64,000 bases of DNA from an uncultured Cuneatibacter sp. (GCA_934234215.1 CAKQHB010000006.1:1-64000), one strand, 5' to 3'; numbered from the stretch's first letter, positions 16,689 through 26,757 are shown. The notes: a model not told the origin generated them from the sequence alone. Numbers and translations: made by a program.

Positions 16689-19600
16689 GTGAAAGCAAGA
16701 AAAAAGCAAAGGATTGTGTCCCACTTTTTTAGAGCAATGTTTAGCATCTGCATGCTCTTTTTTATTGTTGTGAGTCAAATGGCAGAATATTCTGCTTTGG
16801 CGAGCAGCGTGGGGCAATCAGGCGAAAATCCCATACATCCGAAGGCTGGTGGCGTTGGGGAGCGTCTGGATGGAGATTATGCATATATTTCAGATGCCCA
16901 AATTTTAGCGGATCCATCGACAGAGTCCGGGTATGCGATCCGGACAGGAACAGCGCCGATGGATGCAGAATCAGAGAAAGGGTTGCCCGGAAATGATACT
17001 ACGGAACTGGATAATGTGGTCCGCAGCTTTGATCTGGTGAGCTACACGACGTTTTTTCGGAGCAAGATGCGGGAAGACGCCCCATATAGCGGTTATCGTA
17101 CCGGAGCTCTTCATTTTGAATTTGTTATTTTCGGAACAGCGGAAGAAATTCAATATGAGACAGAATCCATGGGATGGCTTTCTGCGAAAAAGGAAATTCA
17201 ATATGAGATTACAGAAGAAAGTTATGGAGGTCAGGCCTGTCAGGTATTGAGAGGCAGTTATCTGTGGGAACCGAACGATGAGAATCCAGTAGCAATTGGA
17301 GAAAGCTATCAGGAATTGACCGTGGCGCTTCGGGTTCTTGCAATGAAAAACGGGGATCGGGTTCAGCCATATTTTACATTCTGGCTGGATGGAAATGAAG
17401 TGCCGGAAGAAGGAATGGTTACCGGAAGTGAGACTGTTTGTTCTACGCATGAAGAGATTGAGTACAAAACGATACAGGCACCGGAAGTACAGGTGACAGC
17501 TGCACCGCGATATAACATTCAATTGAAAACCTGCGATAGCAGGGCACAGTATATTGATTCCTTTGATTTTTCCAGTGGAAATGAGCTGGCGCAGAATCAG
17601 GATGCCGGAACTATATATGGACGCATAAACGTTCTGGGTGTCACATTGCAGATTTATGGAAAAAGTCCACAGCATGGTCTGATGGGATGTGAGATTCCGA
17701 ATGGAGATGACATTACTTTTGATCTGGAACTGAATTCGGAATATAGAGGAACGAATGGGAAATCCCATGATACGGATACAGAGTATCCGCCAATGATCTG
17801 GAGTCTGGATGCAAATAAAAAAAGTGATGCGCAGACAGATGGTCGTGAGATCGCGGGAAGCTATAAATTTGCGGCTGGCGGCGCACCAATGAATCAGGGA
17901 ACCGCCTATGAAAGCTGTAAGGATGGCGGAACATGGAGTGTGATCCAGGATGGGATGACCTTACATGTTACCGTAAAAGACTATCATGTCGATTTAAACC
18001 AGCTGCCCTATGCAGACGGTAATGTAAGCGCAGTGGTATACACCTATTATGATCCGACGACAACGCAGCACTACTGGAATGTACAGGAGGCATGCTTTTC
18101 CGCAGGAGAGTGCTGGATCGTGCAGCCGTTTTATGACAAGAACGGAAATTATGTTGTGAATCAATACGGAACAGGGACCTTTACAACAACGATAACCGAT
18201 CAGAATCTGAGAGTGACGGGAAGCAGTGGACAACCACTGGAGGAAACTTCGGATAATGGAAATCAGATGAAGCAGACCGATGATCACGCTGCGCTTCCGA
18301 TGGCATTGGAACAGCCGGGAAGCATTGATCAGTTAATAAATTATCAGAAATATCAAACGATCGCATACGGCACTTCCCTGACAGAGGGGTGCTTTGAAAA
18401 CGGTAAGGACTGGATCGTAGCAAATGGACAGTTAAATATTCAGGAAATGCTGAAGCAGAATACTGCGGAGGGAATGTATACCGGTGTGGCATACGATGAT
18501 CTGATCAAGTTTGACGATCAGTTCTTTGAGCTGGAATGTGTAAAAAAGGGAAGCAGCGCCGGAATGGAGCGGATGCAGGATAAATTTCTGTACGGAGCAA
18601 AGCCGGATCGCAGTGGATGGAATCATCAGGGATTGGATCCGGATGAAGCAGGATATGATCTGGAAATGATGCAGACAACCGCGGATAATCTGATTTTCTT
18701 CACATCGTTGGAAGAATTGAAAAACAATGGATATACCTGTGTGGCGGTTTTGTGGGAGGCAAGAGGTGTTGCATCTTCCCAGTCTACGAATTGTTATATT
18801 GGATTAGAGGGACATGTAAAAGAAACAGCACAGAGCAATCAGGTTTATATGGTCACACATTGTGCAAGGGCGTGGAATAAACAGAACGTAGCACAGGATG
18901 CAGCGGACTATTTTGAAAAAGAAGTGGCAGCTCTGACGGACGAGGATTATGTTGCATATATGCAGAGCGATCAATTCCCCACCAGAGAAGGACAGAATGT
19001 TTCTTATACTGATTATCCGGAAGCATTCTGGATCAATGAATATGGTACGAGAGACGGATTAGCAAATTACCAGAAAGCAAGCTATGACGAATCCGGATAT
19101 ATAGATGGTTCTGCGGGAGTCAGCTATGGAGATTCCTGTCTGGTAGTGGCTTATGCGAGTAAGATATCAAAGGATACGGTGCAGCAGTCTGGTGCAAACA
19201 CATCAAAACGAGCCTATGATATGGATTCCAATCAGCGGGTGGCAGATTATGTCCTGAAGCCATCGGTGGTGCGGACAGCGGGAGAAGCGCAGACAGAGGA
19301 TATGAGTATCACAACGACACTGTATGTACAGGATATCCTCCCGAAGGAGCTTCATTATATCTACGGATCCGCCTATCTGGGAGGAACTTATGTGCAGCAT
19401 GCCGAGGGCAAGCAGGGCATGGTGGTAGACGGACAGAAGCTGGAACCGGATATTACCGTGAGAGAGGATGGTACAACGGTTCTTTTGTGGACGCTGCGAA
19501 ATGTTACGATCACAAATGAACAAGTGACATTCTTTGAGCCGATTTATTATTCCTGTGAGATCGGAACGGTCGGAGAGGAAAGTACCGACGTAAAAAATAA

Positions 19601-20360
19601 TCAGCAATTGTTAAATCAGGCATTTGTCTGGGGCAGCAGCGAACAGAAGCGGGATTTTTCAGAAGTAAATGGAAATATGGCTACGCTGAGTATTCAGGTC
19701 AGCAAAAATAATGCGATCAGTCTTTCTAAAATCGCAGATGAGCCACTAGTAAAACCGGGAGAAAGTATTGGCGCAGTACTGAATGTGGGAAATAACGCGG
19801 ATAATACGATGAATATGATCGCAATGGACAGTCTGCCTTATAACGGGGATGAACTCGGTTCTTCTTTTGATGGCGATTGTCTGGTGACAGAATTTACGAT
19901 ACAGACGCCGGAGCTGCTGAATCATTTGAAAATCTATTATACAAGTGATATCGCGCAGCGGGGAAAGACCAGTATGGATTATAACGATTCGGATTTCCAG
20001 AAGGAAAGCGAATGGACGTTGCTGGAGGCAGATCCTTCGTCGGGAGTGGTAATGTTGCCAGAAGACTTTTGCCCAACGGCGATTGCAGTAGTTGGTGATC
20101 TTCCGGGAAAGAAAACGTTGAAAATGCATATCACGATGACACTGCCGGAGAGTAAGTCCGGAGATAAGGTAATCAATCGACTGACACGCGGAAATCTGGA
20201 AAGCGACTCCAGAACATATATCTATGAGGAAGAGCTTCCGCCTGTAACAGGAGTTACGTTACACAGACCGGGAAAAATGTATAAGGCAGCGGGAGTAATC
20301 GGAATTTTGGTGATCTTTCTTCTCCTTAGAAGTCGCTATTTGAGAGGAAAGCGCGGATGA
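16689..20360 (+). CDS. large surface adhesin / pilus tip-type protein with sorting signal
   Basis: 1223 aa. N-terminal signal region: basic KARKKQR, then hydrophobic AMFSICMLFFIVVSQM, cleavage expected near ALASS. Long extracellular beta-rich part without a recognised catalytic domain. Residues around 1000-1100 (SLSKIADEPLVKPGESIGAVLNVGN) resemble DUF11-like or isopeptide-type repeats. C terminus: ELPPVTG, hydrophobic helix, then RYLRGKRG, a LPXTG-like cell-wall sorting signal. GTG start with GGGAG about 8 nt upstream. First gene of the operon with signal peptidase, pilin and sortase; role as ancillary or tip pilin is inferred from that context. Confidence 0.8.
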   Translation: MKARKKQRIVSHFFRAMFSICMLFFIVVSQMAEYSALASSVGQSGENPIHPKAGGVGERLDGDYAYISDAQILADPSTESGYAIRTGTAPMDAESEKGLPGNDTTELDNVVRSFDLVSYTTFFRSKMREDAPYSGYRTGALHFEFVIFGTAEEIQYETESMGWLSAKKEIQYEITEESYGGQACQVLRGSYLWEPNDENPVAIGESYQELTVALRVLAMKNGDRVQPYFTFWLDGNEVPEEGMVTGSETVCSTHEEIEYKTIQAPEVQVTAAPRYNIQLKTCDSRAQYIDSFDFSSGNELAQNQDAGTIYGRINVLGVTLQIYGKSPQHGLMGCEIPNGDDITFDLELNSEYRGTNGKSHDTDTEYPPMIWSLDANKKSDAQTDGREIAGSYKFAAGGAPMNQGTAYESCKDGGTWSVIQDGMTLHVTVKDYHVDLNQLPYADGNVSAVVYTYYDPTTTQHYWNVQEACFSAGECWIVQPFYDKNGNYVVNQYGTGTFTTTITDQNLRVTGSSGQPLEETSDNGNQMKQTDDHAALPMALEQPGSIDQLINYQKYQTIAYGTSLTEGCFENGKDWIVANGQLNIQEMLKQNTAEGMYTGVAYDDLIKFDDQFFELECVKKGSSAGMERMQDKFLYGAKPDRSGWNHQGLDPDEAGYDLEMMQTTADNLIFFTSLEELKNNGYTCVAVLWEARGVASSQSTNCYIGLEGHVKETAQSNQVYMVTHCARAWNKQNVAQDAADYFEKEVAALTDEDYVAYMQSDQFPTREGQNVSYTDYPEAFWINEYGTRDGLANYQKASYDESGYIDGSAGVSYGDSCLVVAYASKISKDTVQQSGANTSKRAYDMDSNQRVADYVLKPSVVRTAGEAQTEDMSITTTLYVQDILPKELHYIYGSAYLGGTYVQHAEGKQGMVVDGQKLEPDITVREDGTTVLLWTLRNVTITNEQVTFFEPIYYSCEIGTVGEESTDVKNNQQLLNQAFVWGSSEQKRDFSEVNGNMATLSIQVSKNNAISLSKIADEPLVKPGESIGAVLNVGNNADNTMNMIAMDSLPYNGDELGSSFDGDCLVTEFTIQTPELLNHLKIYYTSDIAQRGKTSMDYNDSDFQKESEWTLLEADPSSGVVMLPEDFCPTAIAVVGDLPGKKTLKMHITMTLPESKSGDKVINRLTRGNLESDSRTYIYEEELPPVTGVTLHRPGKMYKAAGVIGILVIFLLLRSRYLRGKRG

Positions 20361-20842
20361 GGAGGGAGCTTCTATTTTTACTTTTGAAAGCAAATGTGGT
20401 AGTTACTGCATTTGTTATACTGACCGGGTTCATATTTGGATTTGACAGACAGAGTGGTGACAGCATGGACCCGGCAGTAAAAGATGGCGATGTGGCGTTC
20501 TTTTACAGACTGCAGAAAGAATACAGCAGATCCGATCTGGTGGTACTCGAAAAAGATGGCGAACATCAGGTTCGAAGAGTTCTTGCAGGTCCGGGAGATG
20601 TGGTAGACATCACTGAGGAAGGATTAAAAATAAACGGGTATCTGCAGCAGGAAGAAGAAATTTATACGGACACGACCCGGTTTGCAGATGGAATTGAGTT
20701 TCCGGTCACGGTTGGTCCGGGGGAATATTTTCTTCTGGGGGACAATAGAGAGAATGCCAGAGACAGCCGGATCTATGGGTTAGTAAAGCAGGAAGAAATC
20801 AAAGGAATTGTATTATCGTTGCTCAGAATCAGAGGGTTCTAG
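20357..20842 (+). CDS. signal peptidase I, pilus-locus type
   Basis: 161 aa, one N-terminal membrane helix (LLKANVVVTAFVILTGFIFGF). S26 peptidase boxes: SGDSMDP (catalytic Ser), RRVLAGPGDVVDI (catalytic Lys/Arg region; the usual KR pair reads RR here) and LGDNRENARDSR. It likely processes pilin precursors or helps pilus assembly, like SipA/LepA of streptococcal FCT loci, some of which are also atypical at the Lys position. ATG overlaps the adhesin stop (ATGA), indicating translational coupling. Confidence 0.87.
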   Translation: MRRELLFLLLKANVVVTAFVILTGFIFGFDRQSGDSMDPAVKDGDVAFFYRLQKEYSRSDLVVLEKDGEHQVRRVLAGPGDVVDITEEGLKINGYLQQEEEIYTDTTRFADGIEFPVTVGPGEYFLLGDNRENARDSRIYGLVKQEEIKGIVLSLLRIRGF

Positions 20843-20901
20843 CGCAGACGAAAAGAAGAACTTTTGCAAAAAAAATAAGATAAAAGAAGGAGAGTGTAAT
20901 T

Positions 20902-21969
20902 ATGAAAAAGAGAATCGGAATTTTATTACTGACAGGTCTGTTTATGACCGGAGTATGCGGAGCAACTGCATATGCGGAAGGAGAAAGTGAAATTCCAAAT
21001 GTGACAGAGAGTACAGATGTGGATGACGTAACGGTACCGTTTACAAAAAATCTGAAAATTGCAGAAGGTGTGACCGTACCGGATGTAACATTCACATTCG
21101 AGATTGAGCCACAGACAGAAGGCGCACCGGCAGCTTCGATGGGTGCGATTACGTATGAAAATATAGATACAACGGGAGATCTGACTGCAGAAAGTACCTA
21201 TGTGATTTCAAAAGATTCTGAGATTACATTTGCACCGTTCACAAAAGCAGGTGTGTATGAGTATGAAGTAAACGAAAAACAGGGAGCAATGGAAGGAATG
21301 TCCTACGATACCGATACTTATACGCTCCGGGTATATGTCATCAACAGCGAAAACGGAGGCTTTGAGATCGAGGCTATCACTGCTGAAAAGGACGGTGTAA
21401 AACAGTCTGAGATTGTGTTTGACAATCAGTATGTTGAAAATAGAGCCCTTTGTATTCGCAAAAATACGGTAGGAAGTCAGGCGGATAAGAGCAAAGATTT
21501 CACCTTTAAAATCCAGTTTCTGAAATCCGGAACGGAAGATGTTGCTGTAGCAGAGTATATCGGAAAAATCGGAGCGGAAGAGGTAATATGCTCGATCAAT
21601 ACAGAAACAGAATTTCAGCTTCATGATGGAGAAGAGCTGGTCTTTGAAGCACTCCCGGTTGGAACCAGATATCTTGTAACAGAAGTAGAGGAAGAGGATA
21701 AATATACACCGGCAATCCAGGTGATTGAGAATGGGACAGAGGTGTATACCGTAACCGGTGTGGATGGAACGGATCTGTCTTCCAGCAAAGATGGTACAAG
21801 CAGTACACTGGTTGGGGAACAGGAAAATAAAGTCGTCTTCACAAATACATATGATGATACGCCGAGAACGGGATTATTTTTGCAGCGGGCTCCGTTTGTG
21901 ATCCTGGTTGTGGCAGCAATTTGTGCAGTTGCAGGACTGACCGTTATAAACAGCAAAAAAAGAGGCTGA
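20902..21969 (+). CDS. major pilin subunit, FctA/Spy0128-like
   Basis: 355 aa. Signal peptide ending near TAYAEG. Two domains of the streptococcal pilin isopeptide-linkage type: the first with VPFTKNLKIAEGVTVPDVTFTFEIEP, a mid-domain VYEYEVNEK (the conserved Glu-containing strand) and VFDNQY; the second from about residue 185 (LCIRKNTVGSQADKSKDFTFKIQF) ending VVFTNTY. Lys, Glu and Asn needed for intramolecular isopeptide bonds can be placed in each. C-terminal sorting signal TPRTG, membrane helix, KKRG. RBS AGGAGA upstream. Likely the polymerising backbone subunit. Confidence 0.85.
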   Translation: MKKRIGILLLTGLFMTGVCGATAYAEGESEIPNVTESTDVDDVTVPFTKNLKIAEGVTVPDVTFTFEIEPQTEGAPAASMGAITYENIDTTGDLTAESTYVISKDSEITFAPFTKAGVYEYEVNEKQGAMEGMSYDTDTYTLRVYVINSENGGFEIEAITAEKDGVKQSEIVFDNQYVENRALCIRKNTVGSQADKSKDFTFKIQFLKSGTEDVAVAEYIGKIGAEEVICSINTETEFQLHDGEELVFEALPVGTRYLVTEVEEEDKYTPAIQVIENGTEVYTVTGVDGTDLSSSKDGTSSTLVGEQENKVVFTNTYDDTPRTGLFLQRAPFVILVVAAICAVAGLTVINSKKRG

Positions 21970-21970
21970 T

Positions 21971-22741
21971 GTGAAACAAAAAATTGGAAAAAAGCTGATT
22001 CGTTTTACAGATGGACTTCTGGATATCGGTATCATAGGAGCAATCCTACTGATGCTGTGCTATGGTGGATATGTTCTGTGGGATGCGGATCAGATTGAAC
22101 AGGCGGCTGCTGCGGAGAAGTTTCAAATTTATCATCCGGAGTCTGGTCTGACCGGTGATTCGGAAAGTTCATTTGAGCGTTTGCGAGAAAAAAATCCGGA
22201 GGTGATCGGCTGGATCACCATTCCGGATACGCAGATCGATTATCCGTTTGTTCAGGCCGAAAATAACTCCAAATATCTGAGAACGGATGTAAATGGAGAG
22301 TTTGCATTAGCCGGGAGTATTTTTCTGGATTATCGAAATGCCGCAGACTTTTCCGATGTAAATAGTGTGATCTACGGACACCACGTACAGGATGAAGCCA
22401 TGTTTGGGGATCTGCGTCTGTTTGAAGACGAAGACTTTTTTCAGACGCATCGGGAAGCAGACGTGTATTTTGACGGACAATGGCATACATTGGAGCTGTT
22501 TTCCTTCTGTGAAGTGGATGCATACGAGAAAACAATTTATGAAATCAGGAGATTGCCGGAACAACAGGCGGATTACCTGAAGAGTCTGGAGCAGATCAGT
22601 CTGTATTTTCGCAAATTGGAGATACAGAAGGGTGAGCACTTTGTTTCATTATCGACCTGTATTACCGGAAAAGGAATGGAAGGAAGATATGTTCTGACCG
22701 GTCGGCTTCTCAACCGGTCAGTTATGGAACAGGGAACATGA
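21971..22741 (+). CDS. class B sortase (pilus polymerase)
   Basis: 256 aa with an N-terminal membrane helix (DIGIIGAILLMLCYGGYVL). Sortase B signatures: VIGWITIPDTQIDYPFVQ, VIYGHHVQDEAMF (catalytic His), LSTCITGKGMEGRYVLTGRL (catalytic Cys and Arg). It should link the pilin and adhesin through their LPXTG-like signals. GTG start 2 nt after the pilin stop, with GAGG 5 nt upstream. Its last 20 bp overlap the end of the opposite-strand kinase gene. Confidence 0.92.
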   Translation: MKQKIGKKLIRFTDGLLDIGIIGAILLMLCYGGYVLWDADQIEQAAAAEKFQIYHPESGLTGDSESSFERLREKNPEVIGWITIPDTQIDYPFVQAENNSKYLRTDVNGEFALAGSIFLDYRNAADFSDVNSVIYGHHVQDEAMFGDLRLFEDEDFFQTHREADVYFDGQWHTLELFSFCEVDAYEKTIYEIRRLPEQQADYLKSLEQISLYFRKLEIQKGEHFVSLSTCITGKGMEGRYVLTGRLLNRSVMEQGT

Positions 22742-24083
22742 CGCTCAAAATATAAGAATGATTTTCTGCCTGGATGGACAGGCTTCCGTGATATTTTTCG
22801 ACAATGGAACGGATGCTTTTACTGCCGTATCCATGAAGTGCTTTATCCTTCTTGGAGGTCACAGGAAGACCATTTTCAAAATGCGGAATGTCCATGCAAT
22901 AATTCTGTATAGTAATGAAACAAAGTTTCTGGTGACGGCGGATATTGACAGATAGGATCCGCTTTTCCGGGTCCTTAATCTGTTTCAGATGCTCGAGAGC
23001 ATTATCCAAGGCATTTCCAAACAGTACATACAGATCAAAATCGCTTAGAAAGAACAGGCCAGAACCGTTTGCCATGCAGGTCCATTGAATCTGATCATTG
23101 CGGCAGCGGCGCCATGTATCGCTTAAGATAGCATCTAACGTCGCATTTCCGGTATTCATGGAAGCATCATAATCGGAGATCGAAGTTTCCAGTTCAGAGA
23201 GAAGTGCCTGACTTTCCAATGTGTTCGTATTGATACGGAGCGCTTCTATTAAGTGTTTCATATCATGACACTGATGACGGATGTAGTCGGAGGACTGTTC
23301 AAAGCGCTGGAATTGCTGATGCTCCTGTCTGCGAAGATGGGCTTCCAGCTCCGCTTCCCTGCGATATTTCCTGCTTTGGAAGAGAAGACCCTGCGCAAGA
23401 AGAATACTGACAGTCAAAAGCATGTCATATAATAACAGGAAACGGAATAGCTCCTGTGCATTTGCGTGTTGAACAGCAGAGGAGATTGTTCCCATAGTGC
23501 GACTGCAGCAGAGCATCAGGAGCAGATAGAAAATTGCCGGAAACGGTACAGAACTGTGTGCGGCGTATACAAAAACGTTCTTTGTGAGAAAAAAGTAAAA
23601 GAACAGATTACAAAGCAGGAATAGTAGTAATTCCAGCCATAAAGTATCCGGTAAAATGGACTGTGCACCGCGATGAGCAGCATCGGGACGGAAGAATACG
23701 AATAAAGTATAGGCAAAGTCCTGGATCAGATAGGCGCAGGAGGCATAAAAGGATGCTGTTGAAAGGGAAATCTTCAGACAAAGAAGAAAAAATCCTGTGA
23801 GCGGCAGAACATAGAGCAGGATATTTCCGAGGGATTGCAAAGATGTCAGCAACAAAAGAGAGGATGTCAGGGACTCGCCAGATAACACCAGGAAATGAAC
23901 GGTTGCATGCTGATAAAATATGATCAGAGGAGCATACAAAAGTCCGAAAAGGATTCCAAGAATAAGACGCAGCGGAAAAAAATCCCGCTTTTGAAAGGGA
24001 ATCATAAAAACAGAAGCTGTGATCATGCAGCACTGAGGTGCATTTAGATCAAAAACGTTTGAAAGAAAATATGAGAATGTCAT
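22722..24083 (-). CDS. AgrC-like sensor histidine kinase (GHKL ATPase)
   Basis: 453 aa. N-terminal half has six or seven membrane helices, then a short coiled coil and the dimerisation box SSDYIRHQCHDMKHLIEAL with the phosphoacceptor His, and a GHKL ATPase domain with N box LFGNALDNALEHL and G box HGYGSKSI. Such kinases sense peptides or surface cues and phosphorylate LytTR regulators. ATG 24083 overlaps the regulator's stop (ATGA), so the two are translationally coupled. Ends 20 bp inside the sortase gene on the other strand. Ligand unknown. Confidence 0.9.
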   Translation of the reverse strand: MTFSYFLSNVFDLNAPQCCMITASVFMIPFQKRDFFPLRLILGILFGLLYAPLIIFYQHATVHFLVLSGESLTSSLLLLTSLQSLGNILLYVLPLTGFFLLCLKISLSTASFYASCAYLIQDFAYTLFVFFRPDAAHRGAQSILPDTLWLELLLFLLCNLFFYFFLTKNVFVYAAHSSVPFPAIFYLLLMLCCSRTMGTISSAVQHANAQELFRFLLLYDMLLTVSILLAQGLLFQSRKYRREAELEAHLRRQEHQQFQRFEQSSDYIRHQCHDMKHLIEALRINTNTLESQALLSELETSISDYDASMNTGNATLDAILSDTWRRCRNDQIQWTCMANGSGLFFLSDFDLYVLFGNALDNALEHLKQIKDPEKRILSVNIRRHQKLCFITIQNYCMDIPHFENGLPVTSKKDKALHGYGSKSIRSIVEKYHGSLSIQAENHSYILSVMFPVP

Positions 24084-24796
24084 ATTGCGGCATGCCTCCA
24101 ATAAGCAGATAATTTTTCTAAAAAAGGTTTGTTGTAGGTACGGCTTAACGGGAGTGAAGTATCTTTGTCGAGAGATACTTCATTTTTTTCATATCCTGTG
24201 ACAAAAGACAGATTGACGAGATAACCACTATGACAGCGGGCAAAGTGGGAAGAATGCAGCTCTTTTTCCAGCTTTCCGAGGGAAGAAAAGCTGGTAGAAG
24301 AAAAGATATCGGAAATGGTATGATAGGTCAGGGTATGATTAAATACTTCTACATAACGCAGCTCATTTAAATTCAGGCGGATTTTGCTGTTTTGTGTACT
24401 GATAACAAGATACTGGGATTCTCTGGATTTTAAGAGATTTTGTACCTGCTGCAATTTCATAGAAAAAGCGTAATAGTTCACGGGTTTCAGGATATAGTCA
24501 AAAGCCTGTACCGAGTAGCCTTCGATGGCATACTGAGCCATTTGGGTAATAAATATAATCAGTACGTCTGATTTCGCAGCACGGATTTTGCGGGCAACAT
24601 CTACCCCATTGATTCCCGGTAGCTCGATATCCAGTAAGACCAGATCCCAGTCCAGGCAAGAACGCTGCAAAAAAGCGGTACCGCTGGAAAAATATTCACA
24701 ACGAATTTCTGTGTTGTTCTCCAGAGAGAAGCGGTCTAAAAGAGTCTGGAGTTGTTCGGCACAGGTAAGGGTATCTTCTATCAGTGCGATTCGCAT
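24080..24796 (-). CDS. LytTR-family response regulator
   Basis: 238 aa. Receiver domain: acidic pocket in ALIED, phospho-Asp in LVLLDIELPGING, FITQ and LKPV. C-terminal LytTR DNA-binding domain with ELRYVEVFNHTLTYHT and FARCHSGYLVNLSFV. AGGAGGAG precedes ATG 24796, which lies inside the 3' end of the EAL gene (16 bp overlap). Likely target by proximity is the pilus promoter with paired repeats at 16,559-16,586; inference. Confidence 0.92.
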   Translation of the reverse strand: MRIALIEDTLTCAEQLQTLLDRFSLENNTEIRCEYFSSGTAFLQRSCLDWDLVLLDIELPGINGVDVARKIRAAKSDVLIIFITQMAQYAIEGYSVQAFDYILKPVNYYAFSMKLQQVQNLLKSRESQYLVISTQNSKIRLNLNELRYVEVFNHTLTYHTISDIFSSTSFSSLGKLEKELHSSHFARCHSGYLVNLSFVTGYEKNEVSLDKDTSLPLSRTYNKPFLEKLSAYWRHAAI

Positions 24797-26703
24797 AGTG
24801 TCTCCTCCTCTTTGGAAAATAGAGCAAGTGTCTTCCGGGCAGATAATGGCGGTGAATAATAGTATCCCTGAATCAGATCCACATGCCATTGCAGCATATA
24901 ATCTGCTTCCTCTTTTGTTTCGATACCTTCCGCGACAACCTGATATCCCATGGCTTTTAGAGTTACCACCATATTGTGATAAAAAGTTCTGGAGGTTTCA
25001 TCCTCGCAAATGTGGTAGAGAAGGGAACGGTCCATTTTGATTACAGAAAATGGCAGGCGAAGGATATTGCTTAAATTCGCATAACCGGAGCCAAAATCGT
25101 CCAAACAGAGCCCAATACCGGCACTCGTGAACTTTTGGATGCACTGCATTACCTCTTTTGTGTGACGGGTCGCAGAGGTTTCTGTAATTTCAAATTGAAA
25201 ACAGGAGGATGGAACTCCACTGGAACGGATAATGTGGATCAACTGATCACAGTAATCCGGTTTTAGTAATTCATTTGGCGTGAGATTCACTTTTATCGTG
25301 TGAATCTGCTGCATTACCACTGGGTTTTGCTGTAGAAAAAGACAGATTTTCTTTAACTGCAGGGGCATGAGCTGAAAGATCAGGTTGTTTTTACATGCGA
25401 TCTGGTTGATAAAAAGCTCCGGTGAGATCCAGCCATATTTGGGATGCTTTAATCGGCTCAGTGCTTCCAGCGTAGTAAAGCTCTGCTGGGATACAGAGTA
25501 AATTGGTTGAAACCAAACCTCAAAAAGATCGTTTTGTACGGCATCCAAAAGAAACTGTTCCACGTCCTGCTCATAGAAAAACTGCTGATAGGTGTCCTCA
25601 TTGACCTTGTGAAAACAGGTTTCATCGGGCTGTCCGGTATGGAACAATAGAAAATCCATAAAAGAGGACAAAGTCTGGACATTTGGAAGCTTCTGAAGTG
25701 ATCCGACATCATAGATAAGAGCAGGGCAGGAGACGTTGGATTCCTCTATACGATAAGAGTCTGTGCAGAACTGCTCTAACTGTACACGGAGTGCAGCAGC
25801 TTCTTCTTTGGAACAGGTACAGAGCACGAAACGACTGAAGCTCAGTCGAAAGACCCGGTGATGCGGAGTGATCTGCCAGAGATTTTCAGCAATATCAGAA
25901 ATCAATGTCCGGAAAATATGAACTGCGTGAGTATTATAAATCCGTTCCAGTGCAAAAAAATCAAGCAGGATCACATTGGTATCCGGTCTTTTTTGAAACT
26001 GCTCTGCAATCCAGTATTGAAAATAATCAACATTGAATACACCAGCGGTAAAGTCCTGATAAGAGGCAGAACTCTGTAAGGTCAGGTGAAGAACCGTAAT
26101 AGCCAAAGCAGCAGTAAAACCAACAAAAAGCTGAATCCGCAATATATGCTGAAAGACCATACCAGTGAGCAAAAGCAAAGAAATTTCAACTAAAGGCAGA
26201 AAACGATTTCGTAACTGTTTGCGATAAAAGAGGGTAAGCAGGATATTACATCCATACCAGATCATAAGACCATAGATAAAACAGGGATAGCCCTTTCCAA
26301 CATGCCAGAATCCATCTGCGCCTGCATATGCAAGAAGTCCGGTAAACGGGTTGAGCAATGCAACAACAGCGCCAACTCCCAAGGGAATTGACGCAATTCG
26401 AAGCAGAATATTATTTTTATGCGGCAAAGTAAGACAGATCAGACAGAACATAGAGTATGGAAGGGAAACCTGGCAGATGTACAGAACGGTTGTTGCGATC
26501 AGGTTAAGGGGATGGGCGGCTGCGTTCTGTGTAAGGAAAAACGTGATCGTAATGCCGCAGACGCAATGCAGGATTGCGATAAAAATAATAAGCAGAAACA
26601 TCTTACTGCGATCATCGTCTAATTTTGGCTGATAGATGAAATGTATCAGTTCTACAAAAAGCAGACAAAGAGCTGCCCAAAGATAGTAATCATGAAAAGC
26701 CAT
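24781..26703 (-). CDS. membrane-anchored EAL cyclic-di-GMP phosphodiesterase with degenerate GGDEF
   Basis: 640 aa. Residues 1-215 form about seven membrane helices of the 7TM-sensor type; 230-370 a GGDEF-like domain without the GGDEF motif (RLSFSRFV at that place), probably inactive; 400-635 an EAL domain with all main catalytic parts: LEALSRL (EAL), NLTPNEL, FEITETS, DDFGSGYANL, KMDRSL and AEGIET. It should hydrolyse c-di-GMP. ATG 26703 has AGGAGA about 9 nt upstream. First gene of the EAL-LytTR-kinase operon, linking c-di-GMP with pilus control. Confidence 0.9.
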   Translation of the reverse strand: MAFHDYYLWAALCLLFVELIHFIYQPKLDDDRSKMFLLIIFIAILHCVCGITITFFLTQNAAAHPLNLIATTVLYICQVSLPYSMFCLICLTLPHKNNILLRIASIPLGVGAVVALLNPFTGLLAYAGADGFWHVGKGYPCFIYGLMIWYGCNILLTLFYRKQLRNRFLPLVEISLLLLTGMVFQHILRIQLFVGFTAALAITVLHLTLQSSASYQDFTAGVFNVDYFQYWIAEQFQKRPDTNVILLDFFALERIYNTHAVHIFRTLISDIAENLWQITPHHRVFRLSFSRFVLCTCSKEEAAALRVQLEQFCTDSYRIEESNVSCPALIYDVGSLQKLPNVQTLSSFMDFLLFHTGQPDETCFHKVNEDTYQQFFYEQDVEQFLLDAVQNDLFEVWFQPIYSVSQQSFTTLEALSRLKHPKYGWISPELFINQIACKNNLIFQLMPLQLKKICLFLQQNPVVMQQIHTIKVNLTPNELLKPDYCDQLIHIIRSSGVPSSCFQFEITETSATRHTKEVMQCIQKFTSAGIGLCLDDFGSGYANLSNILRLPFSVIKMDRSLLYHICEDETSRTFYHNMVVTLKAMGYQVVAEGIETKEEADYMLQWHVDLIQGYYYSPPLSARKTLALFSKEEETLCESH

Positions 26704-26757
26704 GGTGACATTCTCCTGTTTGTAAAAGTGATATGAAAAAAGGTTATTCTTCAAAGA

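Noticed and set aside
22722..22741. Overlap of sortase and kinase coding ends as evidence for a sequencing error
   Set aside because: Both C termini look complete for their families; short convergent overlaps also occur at 28,571-31,319 (11 bp) and 57,884-59,434 (24 bp), so this is a normal compact layout.
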